DNA of 64,000 nt from Pseudoalteromonas sp. OOF1S-7. Its GTDB lineage: Bacteria; Pseudomonadota; Gammaproteobacteria; Enterobacterales; Alteromonadaceae. Positions 46,563 to 55,174 of this stretch are shown piece by piece. The stretch's first letter is position 1, and each line of letters begins with the position of its first letter. The position numbers were made by a program, and so were the translations under genes. The notes beneath the pieces are model-generated. The model did no database searches and had not been told where the DNA came from. It saw only the letters and a program-made list of their open reading frames with translations. The stretch lies in NCBI RefSeq assembly GCF_022347765.1, contig NZ_JAKRFZ010000001.1:496001-560000 (forward strand), in the 5' to 3' direction.

Positions 46563-47489
46563 ATGTTATTTTATCACCCCAGCTACAGCAGTTTATCTTT
46601 GCCGCCTAAGCACCGTTTTCCCATTGAAAAGTATCACCTGCTTTATCAGCAACTATTGCAAACACCCTGTGCAAACTGGCTCACTCAACCGACTGTGGTT
46701 GCCTCGTTTGAGCAGCTGAGTTTATGTCATGACCCTGAATATGTAGCAGCATTTCTTAATGGCATGCTGGCTAGCTCAGATGTCAAACGAATGGGCTTTC
46801 CCTGGTCAGAACGATTGGTTGAACGCACATTACACTCCGTGGGTGCGGCACTGGAAGCCGCTCAATTGGCACTTAGCCGTGGTTTTGCAGCCAATCTCAG
46901 TGGTGGCTATCATCACGCTTTTAGCGACAGAGCTGCCGGCTTTTGTATTTTTAACGATTTAGCCATTGCGGCCAGACACCTCATTCGTACCGGACAAGCA
47001 GACTCGGTGCTATTGCTAGACTGTGATGTACATCAGGGTGATGGTAGTGCTGAGATCCTCGCAGCAGATCCGCAGATAATCACCTGCTCGCTCCATTGTG
47101 AACAGAATTTCCCTAAGCTGAAGCAGCAGTCAGACTACGACTTTGCCTTACCTAAAGGCAGCTCAGACGAAGTTTACCTTGCGACATTAAATGAAGCCCT
47201 GGGCCTGTGTACTCGCCTCCATCAACCCGACATCATACTGTATAACGCGGGCGCAGACATCTACCACCATGATGAGCTGGGGCACTTTGACATAAGTCTG
47301 GATGGCGTACTGGCACGGGATACGCTGGTGCTGAAACATGCAAAGCGGAATCACATCCCACTGATGGCCACGCTCGGCGGTGGCTATCAGCGCAATGTTG
47401 GTCGATTGGTCGATGTACATCTGCAACTTTTTATCGCGTTACAACAAGTCTGGCCGGAGCGTTTTGTGCCTTTCCCTCCCGGACAATAA
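46563..47489 (+). CDS. Histone deacetylase family amidohydrolase
   Basis: A 308-residue zinc amidohydrolase of the HDAC/AcuC/acetylpolyamine hydrolase superfamily. The catalytic His pair is GGYHHAF (H117, H118), metal ligands are LDCDVHQGDG (D155, H157) and Asp in NAGADIYHHD, and a glycine-rich loop is ATLGGGYQRN. The substrate could be acetylated lysine, acetyl-CoA synthetase or an acetylpolyamine. An in-frame extension to 46461 runs into priC and is rejected because homologues start at the MLFYHPSYS block. There is little Shine-Dalgarno signal, which fits translational coupling to priC (19-bp gap). Confidence 0.87.
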   Translation: MLFYHPSYSSLSLPPKHRFPIEKYHLLYQQLLQTPCANWLTQPTVVASFEQLSLCHDPEYVAAFLNGMLASSDVKRMGFPWSERLVERTLHSVGAALEAAQLALSRGFAANLSGGYHHAFSDRAAGFCIFNDLAIAARHLIRTGQADSVLLLDCDVHQGDGSAEILAADPQIITCSLHCEQNFPKLKQQSDYDFALPKGSSDEVYLATLNEALGLCTRLHQPDIILYNAGADIYHHDELGHFDISLDGVLARDTLVLKHAKRNHIPLMATLGGGYQRNVGRLVDVHLQLFIALQQVWPERFVPFPPGQ

Positions 47490-47593
47490 ACATCTGCACC
47501 TTTGCGTGTCACCCGTTTAAAATTGCCGGTAGCATTAACCTATGAGGTCGTTTATGTTGTACAATTACAATAACTTCAAAATGGAGCACGACA

Positions 47594-47866
47594 ATGAAAC
47601 TTCATGATGATCTGCACAATTATTACGAGAAGATTGTGCTCGAAAATATTGAGGAACGTGGCCTGGATCATAAGTATGATGAAGATGTCATGGCTGATCT
47701 GTGCTGTACCGCATTAAACCGACTGCCTGCTCGCTACATTCGTTACGACGTAGACATGGAGTTTTATCTGCCAACCGATGAGAGAACTGAGATGGAAGCG
47801 CGAGTACAAGAAGCCGTTGACTATGCGCTGGCCCAAATTGCTAAAAAGAAACAGTTTCAACCATGA
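47594..47866 (+). CDS. comFB: Late competence protein ComFB family
   Basis: A 90-residue protein with a paired cysteine motif DLCCTALNRLPARYIRYDVDMEF, the signature of the ComFB family. GGAGC stands 7 bp before the ATG. In Bacillus comFB lies in the comF operon; in other bacteria small ComFB domains have been reported to bind cyclic dinucleotides. The gene overlaps ybaM by 4 bp (ATGA), and a competence role in this organism is not shown. Confidence 0.75.
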   Translation: MKLHDDLHNYYEKIVLENIEERGLDHKYDEDVMADLCCTALNRLPARYIRYDVDMEFYLPTDERTEMEARVQEAVDYALAQIAKKKQFQP

Positions 47867-48024
47867 CACAAAGCACCTTAGAACACGCACCTGAACACAT
47901 CAAACTGGCTGTCGATCTAATCATGTTGCTCGAACAAAATAACGTGCCAGCGGAGCAAGTGCTGGCCGCACTGGAGATAGTCCAGGCCGATTTTGCTAAC
48001 AAGCTTGATGCGGAAGAAAGTTAA
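47863..48024 (+). CDS. ybaM: YbaM family protein (DUF2496)
   Basis: A 53-residue protein read directly from the sequence. It contains APEHIKLAVDLIMLLEQN and VLAALEIVQADFANKL, which match E. coli YbaM almost throughout as I remember it (53 residues). Function unknown. In E. coli ybaM sits next to priC; here it lies 1.3 kb downstream of priC with the HDAC-like and ComFB genes between. The ATG overlaps the ComFB stop codon. Confidence 0.88.
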   Translation: MTQSTLEHAPEHIKLAVDLIMLLEQNNVPAEQVLAALEIVQADFANKLDAEES

Positions 48025-48115
48025 CTTTAAAAGCACAAAATACTTCACATATAATTTACTCTTATGTCATATTGTCGCCTCACTATGACAACGACTTATG
48101 ACGTAAGGAATGATT

Positions 48116-48916
48116 ATGACAACACTCACTTCGCGTGCGCTCACGCTTAGTCTGGTTACAGCGGGCTTGTTTCATGGCTATGCTCTGGCAAATGATTTTG
48201 CCGCACTTGACCAGGCTTTACCCGCCAACTATGTGATCAACGGCACTGAGCCCGTATTCGATTTTGATGGTGATGGCTGCCTGCCCAGTGCGGGGATCAG
48301 CCGCAGCGGGCAGCAAAATGCCGGGCTTAAGACCTCAGGCAGTCTGGGCGGAAGTTGCCGGGACAGTCAATTCTTAAACACTTCTAATACCGTTCACCGC
48401 TATGCTTGTACTGACACTAACCAGGGGCGTTTTTGTGGCCACTTCTATGCAATGTACTTTAAAAAGGACCAGGTTTTCCCCTACTTCGGCGGCGGACATC
48501 GCCATGACTGGGAATATGCTGCAGTATGGACCAAAGATGGCCTGGTGACTCATGGCAGTTACAGCGCCCATGGAGACTTATACACCAAACCCGCTAACGA
48601 ACTGCCATTTGAAAATGGCCACCTGAAAATTGTTTATCACAAAGACGGTATTCTGACCCACGCATTTCGATTCGCCAAATCGAACGAAGTGGCAGAGAAT
48701 GATTACAATCGCTTTGTCACCCCAGCGATAATCAGTTGGTACGAAATGTCAGGGGATGGCATCACCAATCAGGGACTACGCGATAAACTAAACCAGTATG
48801 ATTACGGCTCTGCAACCTTGCCGGTAAAAGACAGTCGCTTTTTGACTAATCTTAACCGCTTCAAGCCGTCAGGATATCCCACTTTTACAACCGCTGACGT
48901 GCTGGCAGCCCAGTAA
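48116..48916 (+). CDS. Nep1-like protein (NLP/NPP1 cytolysin family)
   Basis: A 266-residue secreted protein with a Sec signal peptide (cleavage about residue 25, ALA-ND). The heptapeptide GHRHDWE, the hallmark of necrosis- and ethylene-inducing NLPs, is intact at residues 127-133. Four cysteines (55, 81, 98 and 107) fit two disulfides, as in type II NLPs. Known NLPs bind glycosylinositol phosphorylceramide sphingolipids and lyse eudicot cells; in marine bacteria the target is unknown and could be algal or invertebrate membranes. The start at 48116 is chosen because TAAGGA lies 6 bp before it; the ATG two codons earlier lies directly on that ribosome binding site. Confidence 0.87.
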   Translation: MTTLTSRALTLSLVTAGLFHGYALANDFAALDQALPANYVINGTEPVFDFDGDGCLPSAGISRSGQQNAGLKTSGSLGGSCRDSQFLNTSNTVHRYACTDTNQGRFCGHFYAMYFKKDQVFPYFGGGHRHDWEYAAVWTKDGLVTHGSYSAHGDLYTKPANELPFENGHLKIVYHKDGILTHAFRFAKSNEVAENDYNRFVTPAIISWYEMSGDGITNQGLRDKLNQYDYGSATLPVKDSRFLTNLNRFKPSGYPTFTTADVLAAQ

Positions 48917-48927
48917 CCGAAAGGGTG

Positions 48928-48946
48928 AGCCCGCTTAACAGGCGGG
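48928..48946. terminator. Hairpin between the convergent NLP and small-protein genes
   Basis: GCCCGC/GCGGGC with loop TTAACAG, 11 bp after the NLP stop. Only AATGTTATT follows, so termination strength is moderate. Confidence 0.45.
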
Positions 48947-48954
48947 CAATGTTA

Positions 48955-49413
48955 TTATGCAGAGCGTGCCAGAGTCGCTGCTGATGTGTGCAGTTTATAC
49001 TGGGCAAAGAAACGACTATCTTCCTCTGAGTCTCTGGGGCAGGCAAAATAAGCCACATCATCGCGAACGGGCTCTGGCCGGGCATGCTTACCATCCTCCC
49101 AGTACAGCACGGCATGCTTTACCAGCTCTTCCAGATAAGTATGATCCCAGCTGTAGTGACAGTAACCATGGTGATCAGACAGATACGGCGCGTAGTCGCC
49201 ACAGGTTTCGACACTGGTCACACCATTCTTATAATCAGCAAACGCTTTTGCGTCTTCCTCTGCAGTGGCGGGATCGACAAAATAGGCGACATCACGACGT
49301 GGTGGTAAGGCCTGGGGCAAGCCAAACTTTTCTCTTACGGCCGAACACTCAACCACAATCCAGGAAACAAAATGGGCACCAATCTGATGATCCCACTTCA
49401 ACGCAACAAACAT
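48955..49413 (-). CDS. Hypothetical protein with an internal duplication
   Basis: A 152-residue soluble protein with a strong ribosome binding site (AAGGAGA 8 bp before the ATG), no signal peptide and no membrane segment. Residues 41-62 and 119-140 are a 22-residue repeat with about 13 identities, sharing DVAYF, P, EED, FA and YK. Cysteines at CSAV, TCGDY, GYCHY and ACPRD and a His-rich middle (SDHHGYCHYSWDH) could bind metal. The complementary frame at 48957-49430 looks like a shadow. No family recognised. Confidence 0.65.
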   Translation of the reverse strand: MFVALKWDHQIGAHFVSWIVVECSAVREKFGLPQALPPRRDVAYFVDPATAEEDAKAFADYKNGVTSVETCGDYAPYLSDHHGYCHYSWDHTYLEELVKHAVLYWEDGKHARPEPVRDDVAYFACPRDSEEDSRFFAQYKLHTSAATLARSA

Positions 49414-49678
49414 CTCAACTCTCCTTCTAAGCTCATTTATCTTGGTTCGTTCGGTACACCACTAGCCAACGGCAGGTGTCCTGGCGAATGCGCGCGCAGC
49501 TTACCGGAAATTATTGTCAAAAAGTAGTCAATTCAAGGATTTTTTTCATGACATTTTCTGATATGGCTTGGGAAAAGAATGACACACACAGCAGCAGGAG
49601 CCGCAATGAGATTTAGATTAAAGCCACTAATCTGATTAAAATACAGGCAGTTCCTGCCGGACTTTAGGTGTAATAAAT

Positions 49679-49807
49679 ATGTCTAAATCAGAGAAATCGT
49701 TACAAGGTGTTACAGCATGGTCAATCACCGCTAATATGTTGCTATTTGTCGTGAAATTCAAAAACACTGGCTTACTTGTCGCTAGCAGTTTTTTGTCATT
49801 TCATTAA
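49679..49807 (+). pseudogene. Possible truncated CDF transporter N-terminus
   Basis: A 42-residue open frame beginning MSKSEKSLQGVTAW, then SITANMLLFVVKF, resembles the first helix of cation diffusion facilitators. It then turns to unrelated residues and stops inside the 428-bp gap (49414-49841) before the RND permease gene. It may be a decayed gene or a genuine short peptide. The similarity is from memory and weak. Confidence 0.25.
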
Positions 49808-49841
49808 ACTGCACAGTGAAGCTCAACACTTGGACGTTGTT

Positions 49842-52800
49842 ATGAACCTGACACGCAATTCACTGAAAAACCCCGCCGCTGTCGTGGTGATCCTGGTGCT
49901 GCTAATACTGTTTGGCATACTCAGTATTTTTAAGTTACCGATCCAACTTACGCCGGATATAGAACAACCACAAATAACCATATTTTCTGGCTGGCGGGAA
50001 GCCGCGCCAGAAGAAATAGAATCGGTGATCATCGAGCCTCTGGAAAATGCCGTGAAAAATACCCCAGGCGCACTGGAGGTCAATACCACCATTAACCGGG
50101 GCAATGGTTTTATCTCATTGACGTTTGCCGTTGGCACAGACATGCAGCAGGCAATGCTGGACGTACTGACTAATCTTAATCAGGCACCGCCACTCCCCCT
50201 CGATGCCATAGACCCGGTTGTCAGTGCAGGAGGAAATGGCGGCCCCGCCGGGCCTAACGCTGCCTCTTTGCTGGTCACCCCACTAAATTATCAGGGTGAT
50301 GGCCTGGACCTGGATATGGCGCAGTTTCAAAAAACCATTGAGGAGCTTATCGAGCCCCGTCTGGCAAGCATTCCAGGCGTTGCCCGGGTTAACCTCGCCA
50401 GTGAGCGACCAAAAGAACTACGCATCACCTTTGACCCGCACAAAGCCGCCGCGCTCGGGATCTCATTGGGGCAGATCAGGCAAACTCTGGCCAGCTCCAG
50501 AGACACTTCGGGTGGCCTGGCCGATGTCGGCCGACGCCAATATACAGTGCGCTTTACCGGCCAATACGATCTGCAAGACATGCTGCAAATGCGTATTGGC
50601 TACTCAGGGGATCGTCCCATCTACCTGGGTGATGTTGCCACTGTTGCCGAAACTTACTCAGACCGCCGGGCGATGAGTGGTCGTAATGGCAAGCCGGCTT
50701 ATTATATCACCGTATCCAGGGCGAATGGTGCCAACACGGTTGCCCTGCTCGATGGCATCAACCGGGCAATCGCCGAGCTCAATGCTGGTCCACTGCCGGA
50801 AGCAGGCATTGCTATCGAACTCAGTTATGATGCCTCGGTCCATATTCGCAATGCATTATTACTGGTTAAGAGTAATCTGGGATTGGGTGTCCTATTGTCC
50901 CTGGCTATTCTCTGGCTATTCTTCAGAGGTCTGAAAACCACGCTGATCATTGCAGCCACCATACCTGTGTCTCTGATGGTTGCTTTTTTGGCACTCAATG
51001 TGTTCGATCGTAGCCTCAATGTGATTTCTCTGGCAGGGCTCGCCTTTGCTGTGGGACTCGTACTGGATGCCGCCATCATAGTGCAGGAAAATATTGCCCG
51101 CCTGAAATCCAGTGGTTTCGATGACTATAAAGCCGCTTTACGCGGTGCCGGTCAGGTTGCTGGTGCGCTCTTTGCGTCCACGGCCACCAGCGTCGCCATC
51201 TTTTTGCCGATCTTGTTTATGGCGGGGATAGAAGGACAGTTGTTTTCAGATCTGGCGTTGACCCTCTCCATCGCCGTGGTTGCCTCGATGCTGTGTGCCC
51301 TGACTATAATCCCGGTGGCCAACCGTTATCTGCCTGACAGCAAAACACAGACCGATCCCTATCAGCATTACTGGAAAAAACTGACCGCCCTGATCATGCG
51401 CCTGACCAGCAGCAAAGTAAAGCAACTCAGCTGGATTTGTGCTCTGCTCGGTGGCTCTGCGCTGATCACGTTAACCATGTTGCCAAAAACTGATTTCATG
51501 CCACGTGCCCCGACAGACGGCTTTTTCTTTAACCTGGTCACGCCACCTGGTGGCAACATGGCCTATATGGAAGAAGAGTTACTAAAACGCGTCAGATCCC
51601 GTCTGATGCCTTACTATCATGGCGACAAGCAACCGGGGATCAAAGACTTCAACTTTTATATCTTTGGTGTCAATGCCGGTGGCTTTATTTACTCTGCCGA
51701 CCCACAGCGTGTTGAAGAGCTCATGCAGGTGGCCCGGGAAGAGATCTTTGTTGACCTGCCCGACACACAGGTGTTCTTTTTCCGCGGTTCGATGATCAAC
51801 ATTGCCAATGGCGGTGATGGCCGCGACATCAACATTGAGCTCACCGGGCCTGACATGGACGACCTGATCGCTGGCGCTGAAGTGGCGCTGCAAGCCGTGC
51901 AAACGGCGATGCCAGATGCCACCGCCCGGCCGCAACCACGTCTGGATATGGCTGAGCCAGAACTCAGGCTGTACCCCAATGATCGGCGTATTACCCAGGC
52001 AGGTTTGACTCGTCAGGATGTCTCACAAGCGGTGCAAGCCTTCACTGGCGGTCTGTTTATCAATGAATACTTTAATGGTAATGAACGAATGAATGTCATT
52101 TTGCGGGCGCAACCCTGGCACACGCCGGAAGAGCTCAAGGCACTCCCGCTGTTTACCCCGGATGCAGGGATCCAGACACTGGGTGAGCTGGCACAGGTCA
52201 CACGCACCGTCGGACCCAGTCAACTCCAAAGGATCAATGGTCGGCGCACAGTCAGCATCATAGTCACGCCCCCTGCGGAAATGAGCCTGCAACAGGCACA
52301 GGCAATTCTGGCTGAGCAGGTAATGCCAAAGATCAAAGCGCAACTACCGGAAACGGCCGGCGTGATCCTCGGTGGCAATGCCCAAAAAATGAATAGCGCC
52401 ATAGAAGAAATGACTCTCAATTTCTTCCTCGCCCTGTTTATTTTGTTCTTACTGATGACGGCTTTATTCAAGTCAGTTCGGGATAGTGCACTGGTGCTGC
52501 TGGTCATGCCGCTGGCCATTGCCGGTGGTGTAATGGCGCTCTATGTTTTAAACTTGTTCACCTTCCAGTCGCTGGATTTGCTGACAATGATCGGCTTTAT
52601 CATCTTGCTCGGCCTGGTGGTCAACAATGCTATTTTGCTGGTCGATCAGACCCGCCATGCGCAGGCGCAGGGTATGAGCCGCCGCGAGGCCGTTGAACAG
52701 GCCGTGCTGATGCGTGCCCGTCCCGTTTATCTCAGTACCCTGACCAGCCTGTTTGGCATGTTGCCACTGATGTTGATGCCCGGTGTAGGATCCGAAATCT

Positions 52801-52964
52801 ATCGTGGTCTGGCCACAGTGATCGTCGGTGGTATGGCTATCAGCGCCCTGTTTACCCTGATTCTGATGCCCAGTCTGCTACAACTTGGCTCAGATAAACA
52901 GCCAACCCCTAAGATCAATAACAATAACGACAAACCCAAGTTAAATCTGGTCGCGAATCAGTAG
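49842..52964 (+). CDS. RND-family efflux permease (HAE-like)
   Basis: A 1040-residue permease with 12 helices and two large periplasmic loops; FAVGLVLDAAIIVQEN lies in the fourth helix and GLVVNNAILLVDQ in the tenth. Of the AcrB proton-relay residues, D407 is kept (D409 here), D408 is Ala and K940 is Asn, so it belongs to a divergent subgroup. Substrate unknown. The start at ATG 49842 gives a normal N-terminus (MNLTRNSLKNPAAV); an in-frame TTG at 49776 is rejected. The membrane fusion protein gene follows 9 bp later, the reverse of the usual order, and no outer-membrane channel gene is adjacent. Confidence 0.87.
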   Translation: MNLTRNSLKNPAAVVVILVLLILFGILSIFKLPIQLTPDIEQPQITIFSGWREAAPEEIESVIIEPLENAVKNTPGALEVNTTINRGNGFISLTFAVGTDMQQAMLDVLTNLNQAPPLPLDAIDPVVSAGGNGGPAGPNAASLLVTPLNYQGDGLDLDMAQFQKTIEELIEPRLASIPGVARVNLASERPKELRITFDPHKAAALGISLGQIRQTLASSRDTSGGLADVGRRQYTVRFTGQYDLQDMLQMRIGYSGDRPIYLGDVATVAETYSDRRAMSGRNGKPAYYITVSRANGANTVALLDGINRAIAELNAGPLPEAGIAIELSYDASVHIRNALLLVKSNLGLGVLLSLAILWLFFRGLKTTLIIAATIPVSLMVAFLALNVFDRSLNVISLAGLAFAVGLVLDAAIIVQENIARLKSSGFDDYKAALRGAGQVAGALFASTATSVAIFLPILFMAGIEGQLFSDLALTLSIAVVASMLCALTIIPVANRYLPDSKTQTDPYQHYWKKLTALIMRLTSSKVKQLSWICALLGGSALITLTMLPKTDFMPRAPTDGFFFNLVTPPGGNMAYMEEELLKRVRSRLMPYYHGDKQPGIKDFNFYIFGVNAGGFIYSADPQRVEELMQVAREEIFVDLPDTQVFFFRGSMINIANGGDGRDINIELTGPDMDDLIAGAEVALQAVQTAMPDATARPQPRLDMAEPELRLYPNDRRITQAGLTRQDVSQAVQAFTGGLFINEYFNGNERMNVILRAQPWHTPEELKALPLFTPDAGIQTLGELAQVTRTVGPSQLQRINGRRTVSIIVTPPAEMSLQQAQAILAEQVMPKIKAQLPETAGVILGGNAQKMNSAIEEMTLNFFLALFILFLLMTALFKSVRDSALVLLVMPLAIAGGVMALYVLNLFTFQSLDLLTMIGFIILLGLVVNNAILLVDQTRHAQAQGMSRREAVEQAVLMRARPVYLSTLTSLFGMLPLMLMPGVGSEIYRGLATVIVGGMAISALFTLILMPSLLQLGSDKQPTPKINNNNDKPKLNLVANQ

Positions 52965-52973
52965 GAGCCCGCA

Positions 52974-54062
52974 ATGTTAGCAAGTCAATATAAACGCGCT
53001 TTGGTCACCGTCCTTATGACCGGTGTAGTCACTTTCAGCCAGCTGGCTGATGCGGCACAGCCCGTGGCCGTTGAACCCGTCGCTCAGGGCCAGCTCACCA
53101 GTCAGCTGGCAGTCAACGGGACCCTGCATGGCAAGCGCGATATGGTTATCACGGCTGGAGTGTCGGGTCGCTTGCAATACGTCGCAGAGCCCGGTTTGCA
53201 GGTTGCCAAAGGCGACGTGCTGGTACGTATGGACACCTTACCGCTGGAACTGGAAAAGGCACGTCAGCAAGAGATGCTCAAGCGTGCCCGGATTAACTTA
53301 CGGTTTCAGCAACAAGAGCTGACCCGCCTGATGGAACTGGCCAAAACCAGCAGTACCGCAGCCAGTCAGGTCGATAAGGTTCAGAACGCCCATGATCTGG
53401 TACTGTCAGACATCGCCCTCGCTGAAGTCGAACTCAGAGTCATTGAAGATAAGCTCAACCGGGCAACTGTGACGGCGCCATTCTCAGGCATCGTGAGTAA
53501 ACGCTACCATCGCGGCGGACGAGATGTCAGCCGGGCCGATGAGTTACTGAACCTGGTGGACATCGACCAGCTCGAAGCGCGCCTCTATGTACCGGTTAAA
53601 TACCTCAGTTATGTGCGCGCAGGCCAGCAGCTGCCGATCAGTGCTGGTAACCTGGATGCCCCACAAACAACGATGGCACGCGTCAGCGCCGTGATCCCGG
53701 CCACCGATCCGCGCTCACAAACCTTTGAAGTACGCGCGATGCTCGATCAACCGGATGATTCAGGCCACATGCAACACTGGGCGGTTGGACAACTGGTGGA
53801 TGTCTCCGTGCCACTGGTGGCCAGTGAACAGGCTTTACTGGTCAATCGCGATGCGTTGATCCTGCGCAAGCAGGGTATCCATGTGGTTAAAATCGATGCC
53901 AGTAATACCGCCACGCAGATCCCGGTGACCGTCGGCAAAGGTCAGGGCCAGCTCGTTGCCATCACGCCCCAGTCCAGCCACCAGCTTATTGCCGGGGACA
54001 GAGTCGCAGTGCGAGGTGCAGAGCGGCTGACCGATGGCCAACAAGTCGATGTCCAGAATTAA
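52974..54062 (+). CDS. RND efflux periplasmic adaptor (membrane fusion protein)
   Basis: A 362-residue adaptor with a signal peptide (to about residue 28, ADAAQ). It has the lipoyl half-motifs GVSGRLQYVAEPGLQVAKGDVLVRMD and RATVTAPFSGIVSKRYHRGG, a coiled-coil hairpin between them (about 95-155), then beta-barrel and membrane-proximal parts. No lipobox Cys is present. It pairs with the permease upstream (9-bp gap, GGAG ribosome binding site). The outer-membrane partner may be a TolC-type protein encoded elsewhere. A clear terminator follows. Confidence 0.87.
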   Translation: MLASQYKRALVTVLMTGVVTFSQLADAAQPVAVEPVAQGQLTSQLAVNGTLHGKRDMVITAGVSGRLQYVAEPGLQVAKGDVLVRMDTLPLELEKARQQEMLKRARINLRFQQQELTRLMELAKTSSTAASQVDKVQNAHDLVLSDIALAEVELRVIEDKLNRATVTAPFSGIVSKRYHRGGRDVSRADELLNLVDIDQLEARLYVPVKYLSYVRAGQQLPISAGNLDAPQTTMARVSAVIPATDPRSQTFEVRAMLDQPDDSGHMQHWAVGQLVDVSVPLVASEQALLVNRDALILRKQGIHVVKIDASNTATQIPVTVGKGQGQLVAITPQSSHQLIAGDRVAVRGAERLTDGQQVDVQN

Positions 54063-54079
54063 TACAGCTTACTAGCCCA

Positions 54080-54117
54080 ATGAGCCTGCTTAAGGAAGAG
54101 CTAAGGCTCATTTTTAA
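54080..54117 (+). terminator. Terminator after the RND operon
   Basis: Perfect stem ATGAGCCT/AGGCTCAT (54081-54088 and 54105-54112) followed by TTTTAATTT, 18 bp after the adaptor stop codon. Confidence 0.85.
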
Positions 54118-54248
54118 TTTCAATTAAATAAAATCAAAGGTTTAATATTTTTTAATAACCGAATACCACCAATTTAAGCGTTTTTAACTGGCTTACTCTG
54201 GTGTTTCAGTCAACGCTGTTCCCGTCCAATAACCACAAGGAATACGCG

Positions 54249-55166
54249 ATGAAAACCCCCGTCTTTTGTTCTTTTACCGCCTTCGGCACCAGTCTGCTGA
54301 TTGCCTGTACCAGTCAACCTTTAGGTGCACAACCTGCGCAAATGATGTTTGACGATTTTAGTTACACCCGCTTCGAGCAGGCACAAAAAAATGGCTGGCA
54401 ACTGCGTGCCGATGTCGGCCACCCTGGTATAAAAAATGCCACCTGGTGGCATGAAGGAGTGAGCTTTCATATTGACTCACACAATCCGGAAAACCGAGTA
54501 ATGCGCTTAACTTCAAAAACCGATGGCAGTGCCGAAAATACCCGCCATGTGCAGGTGTGCCATCAACGGAAATATCTCGAAGGGACGTATGCAGCCCGAG
54601 TCTATTTTACCGATCAGCCCCAGTACGGACCGGATGGTGACGGTGTGATCCAAACGTTTTATGCGATCAGTCCGCTGGCGGCGCCCATGGATAAAAACTA
54701 CAGTGAAATGGATTTCGAGTATCTGCCCAATGGAGGTTGGGGTACCGACCGACACGCCTTGTTCGCCACTTCCTGGGAGACCTTTCAGCTCACCCCCTGG
54801 ACTAAGGTCAATGCCTATGACTATGATATTAATCCGCTAGAAGGCTGGAATACCCTGGTGCTGCAAGTTGGCAACAACACACTGAAATATTACATCAATG
54901 GTAAACTATACGCGCAACATGGCAGCGATGTTTATCCGGAAGTCGCGATGTCGATTAACTTTAACCAGTGGTTTGACCCCAATAAAATCGTCAACTCCAG
55001 CGAAATGCGACAATACTATCAGGATGTCGACTGGGTCTATTTTGTTAAAGACCACATTGTCGGGGTGAATGAGGTTAATCAGCAAGTTGCACAGTTACGC
55101 AAACAAAATGTCAGCCAAAAAGACACCGTCGCCCCCACTCAGTATGAAGACTATTGTAGTCTGTAG
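54249..55166 (+). CDS. GH16-like secreted lipoprotein
   Basis: A 305-residue protein. The signal peptide ends in the lipobox LIAC (Cys20), followed by Thr, Ser and Gln, so it should be a surface or outer-membrane lipoprotein. The body is a concanavalin-like jelly-roll with YSEMDFEYLP; E153-x-D155-x-E157 is the catalytic ExDxE signature of glycoside hydrolase family 16. It is expected to act on a beta-glucan, agar or other beta-linked polysaccharide, but the substrate is not readable. The start at 54249 is set by AAGGA 7 bp upstream; the longer reading is rejected. It converges with the CadC-type gene (8-bp gap). Confidence 0.75.
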   Translation: MKTPVFCSFTAFGTSLLIACTSQPLGAQPAQMMFDDFSYTRFEQAQKNGWQLRADVGHPGIKNATWWHEGVSFHIDSHNPENRVMRLTSKTDGSAENTRHVQVCHQRKYLEGTYAARVYFTDQPQYGPDGDGVIQTFYAISPLAAPMDKNYSEMDFEYLPNGGWGTDRHALFATSWETFQLTPWTKVNAYDYDINPLEGWNTLVLQVGNNTLKYYINGKLYAQHGSDVYPEVAMSINFNQWFDPNKIVNSSEMRQYYQDVDWVYFVKDHIVGVNEVNQQVAQLRKQNVSQKDTVAPTQYEDYCSL

Positions 55167-55174
55167 CTGAGCTA

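Noticed and set aside
48957..49430. Plus-strand open frame of 157 codons opposite the small-protein gene
   Set aside because: No good ribosome binding site, an unusual composition rich in His, Arg and Ser, and the minus-strand frame has a strong Shine-Dalgarno site and internal protein symmetry.
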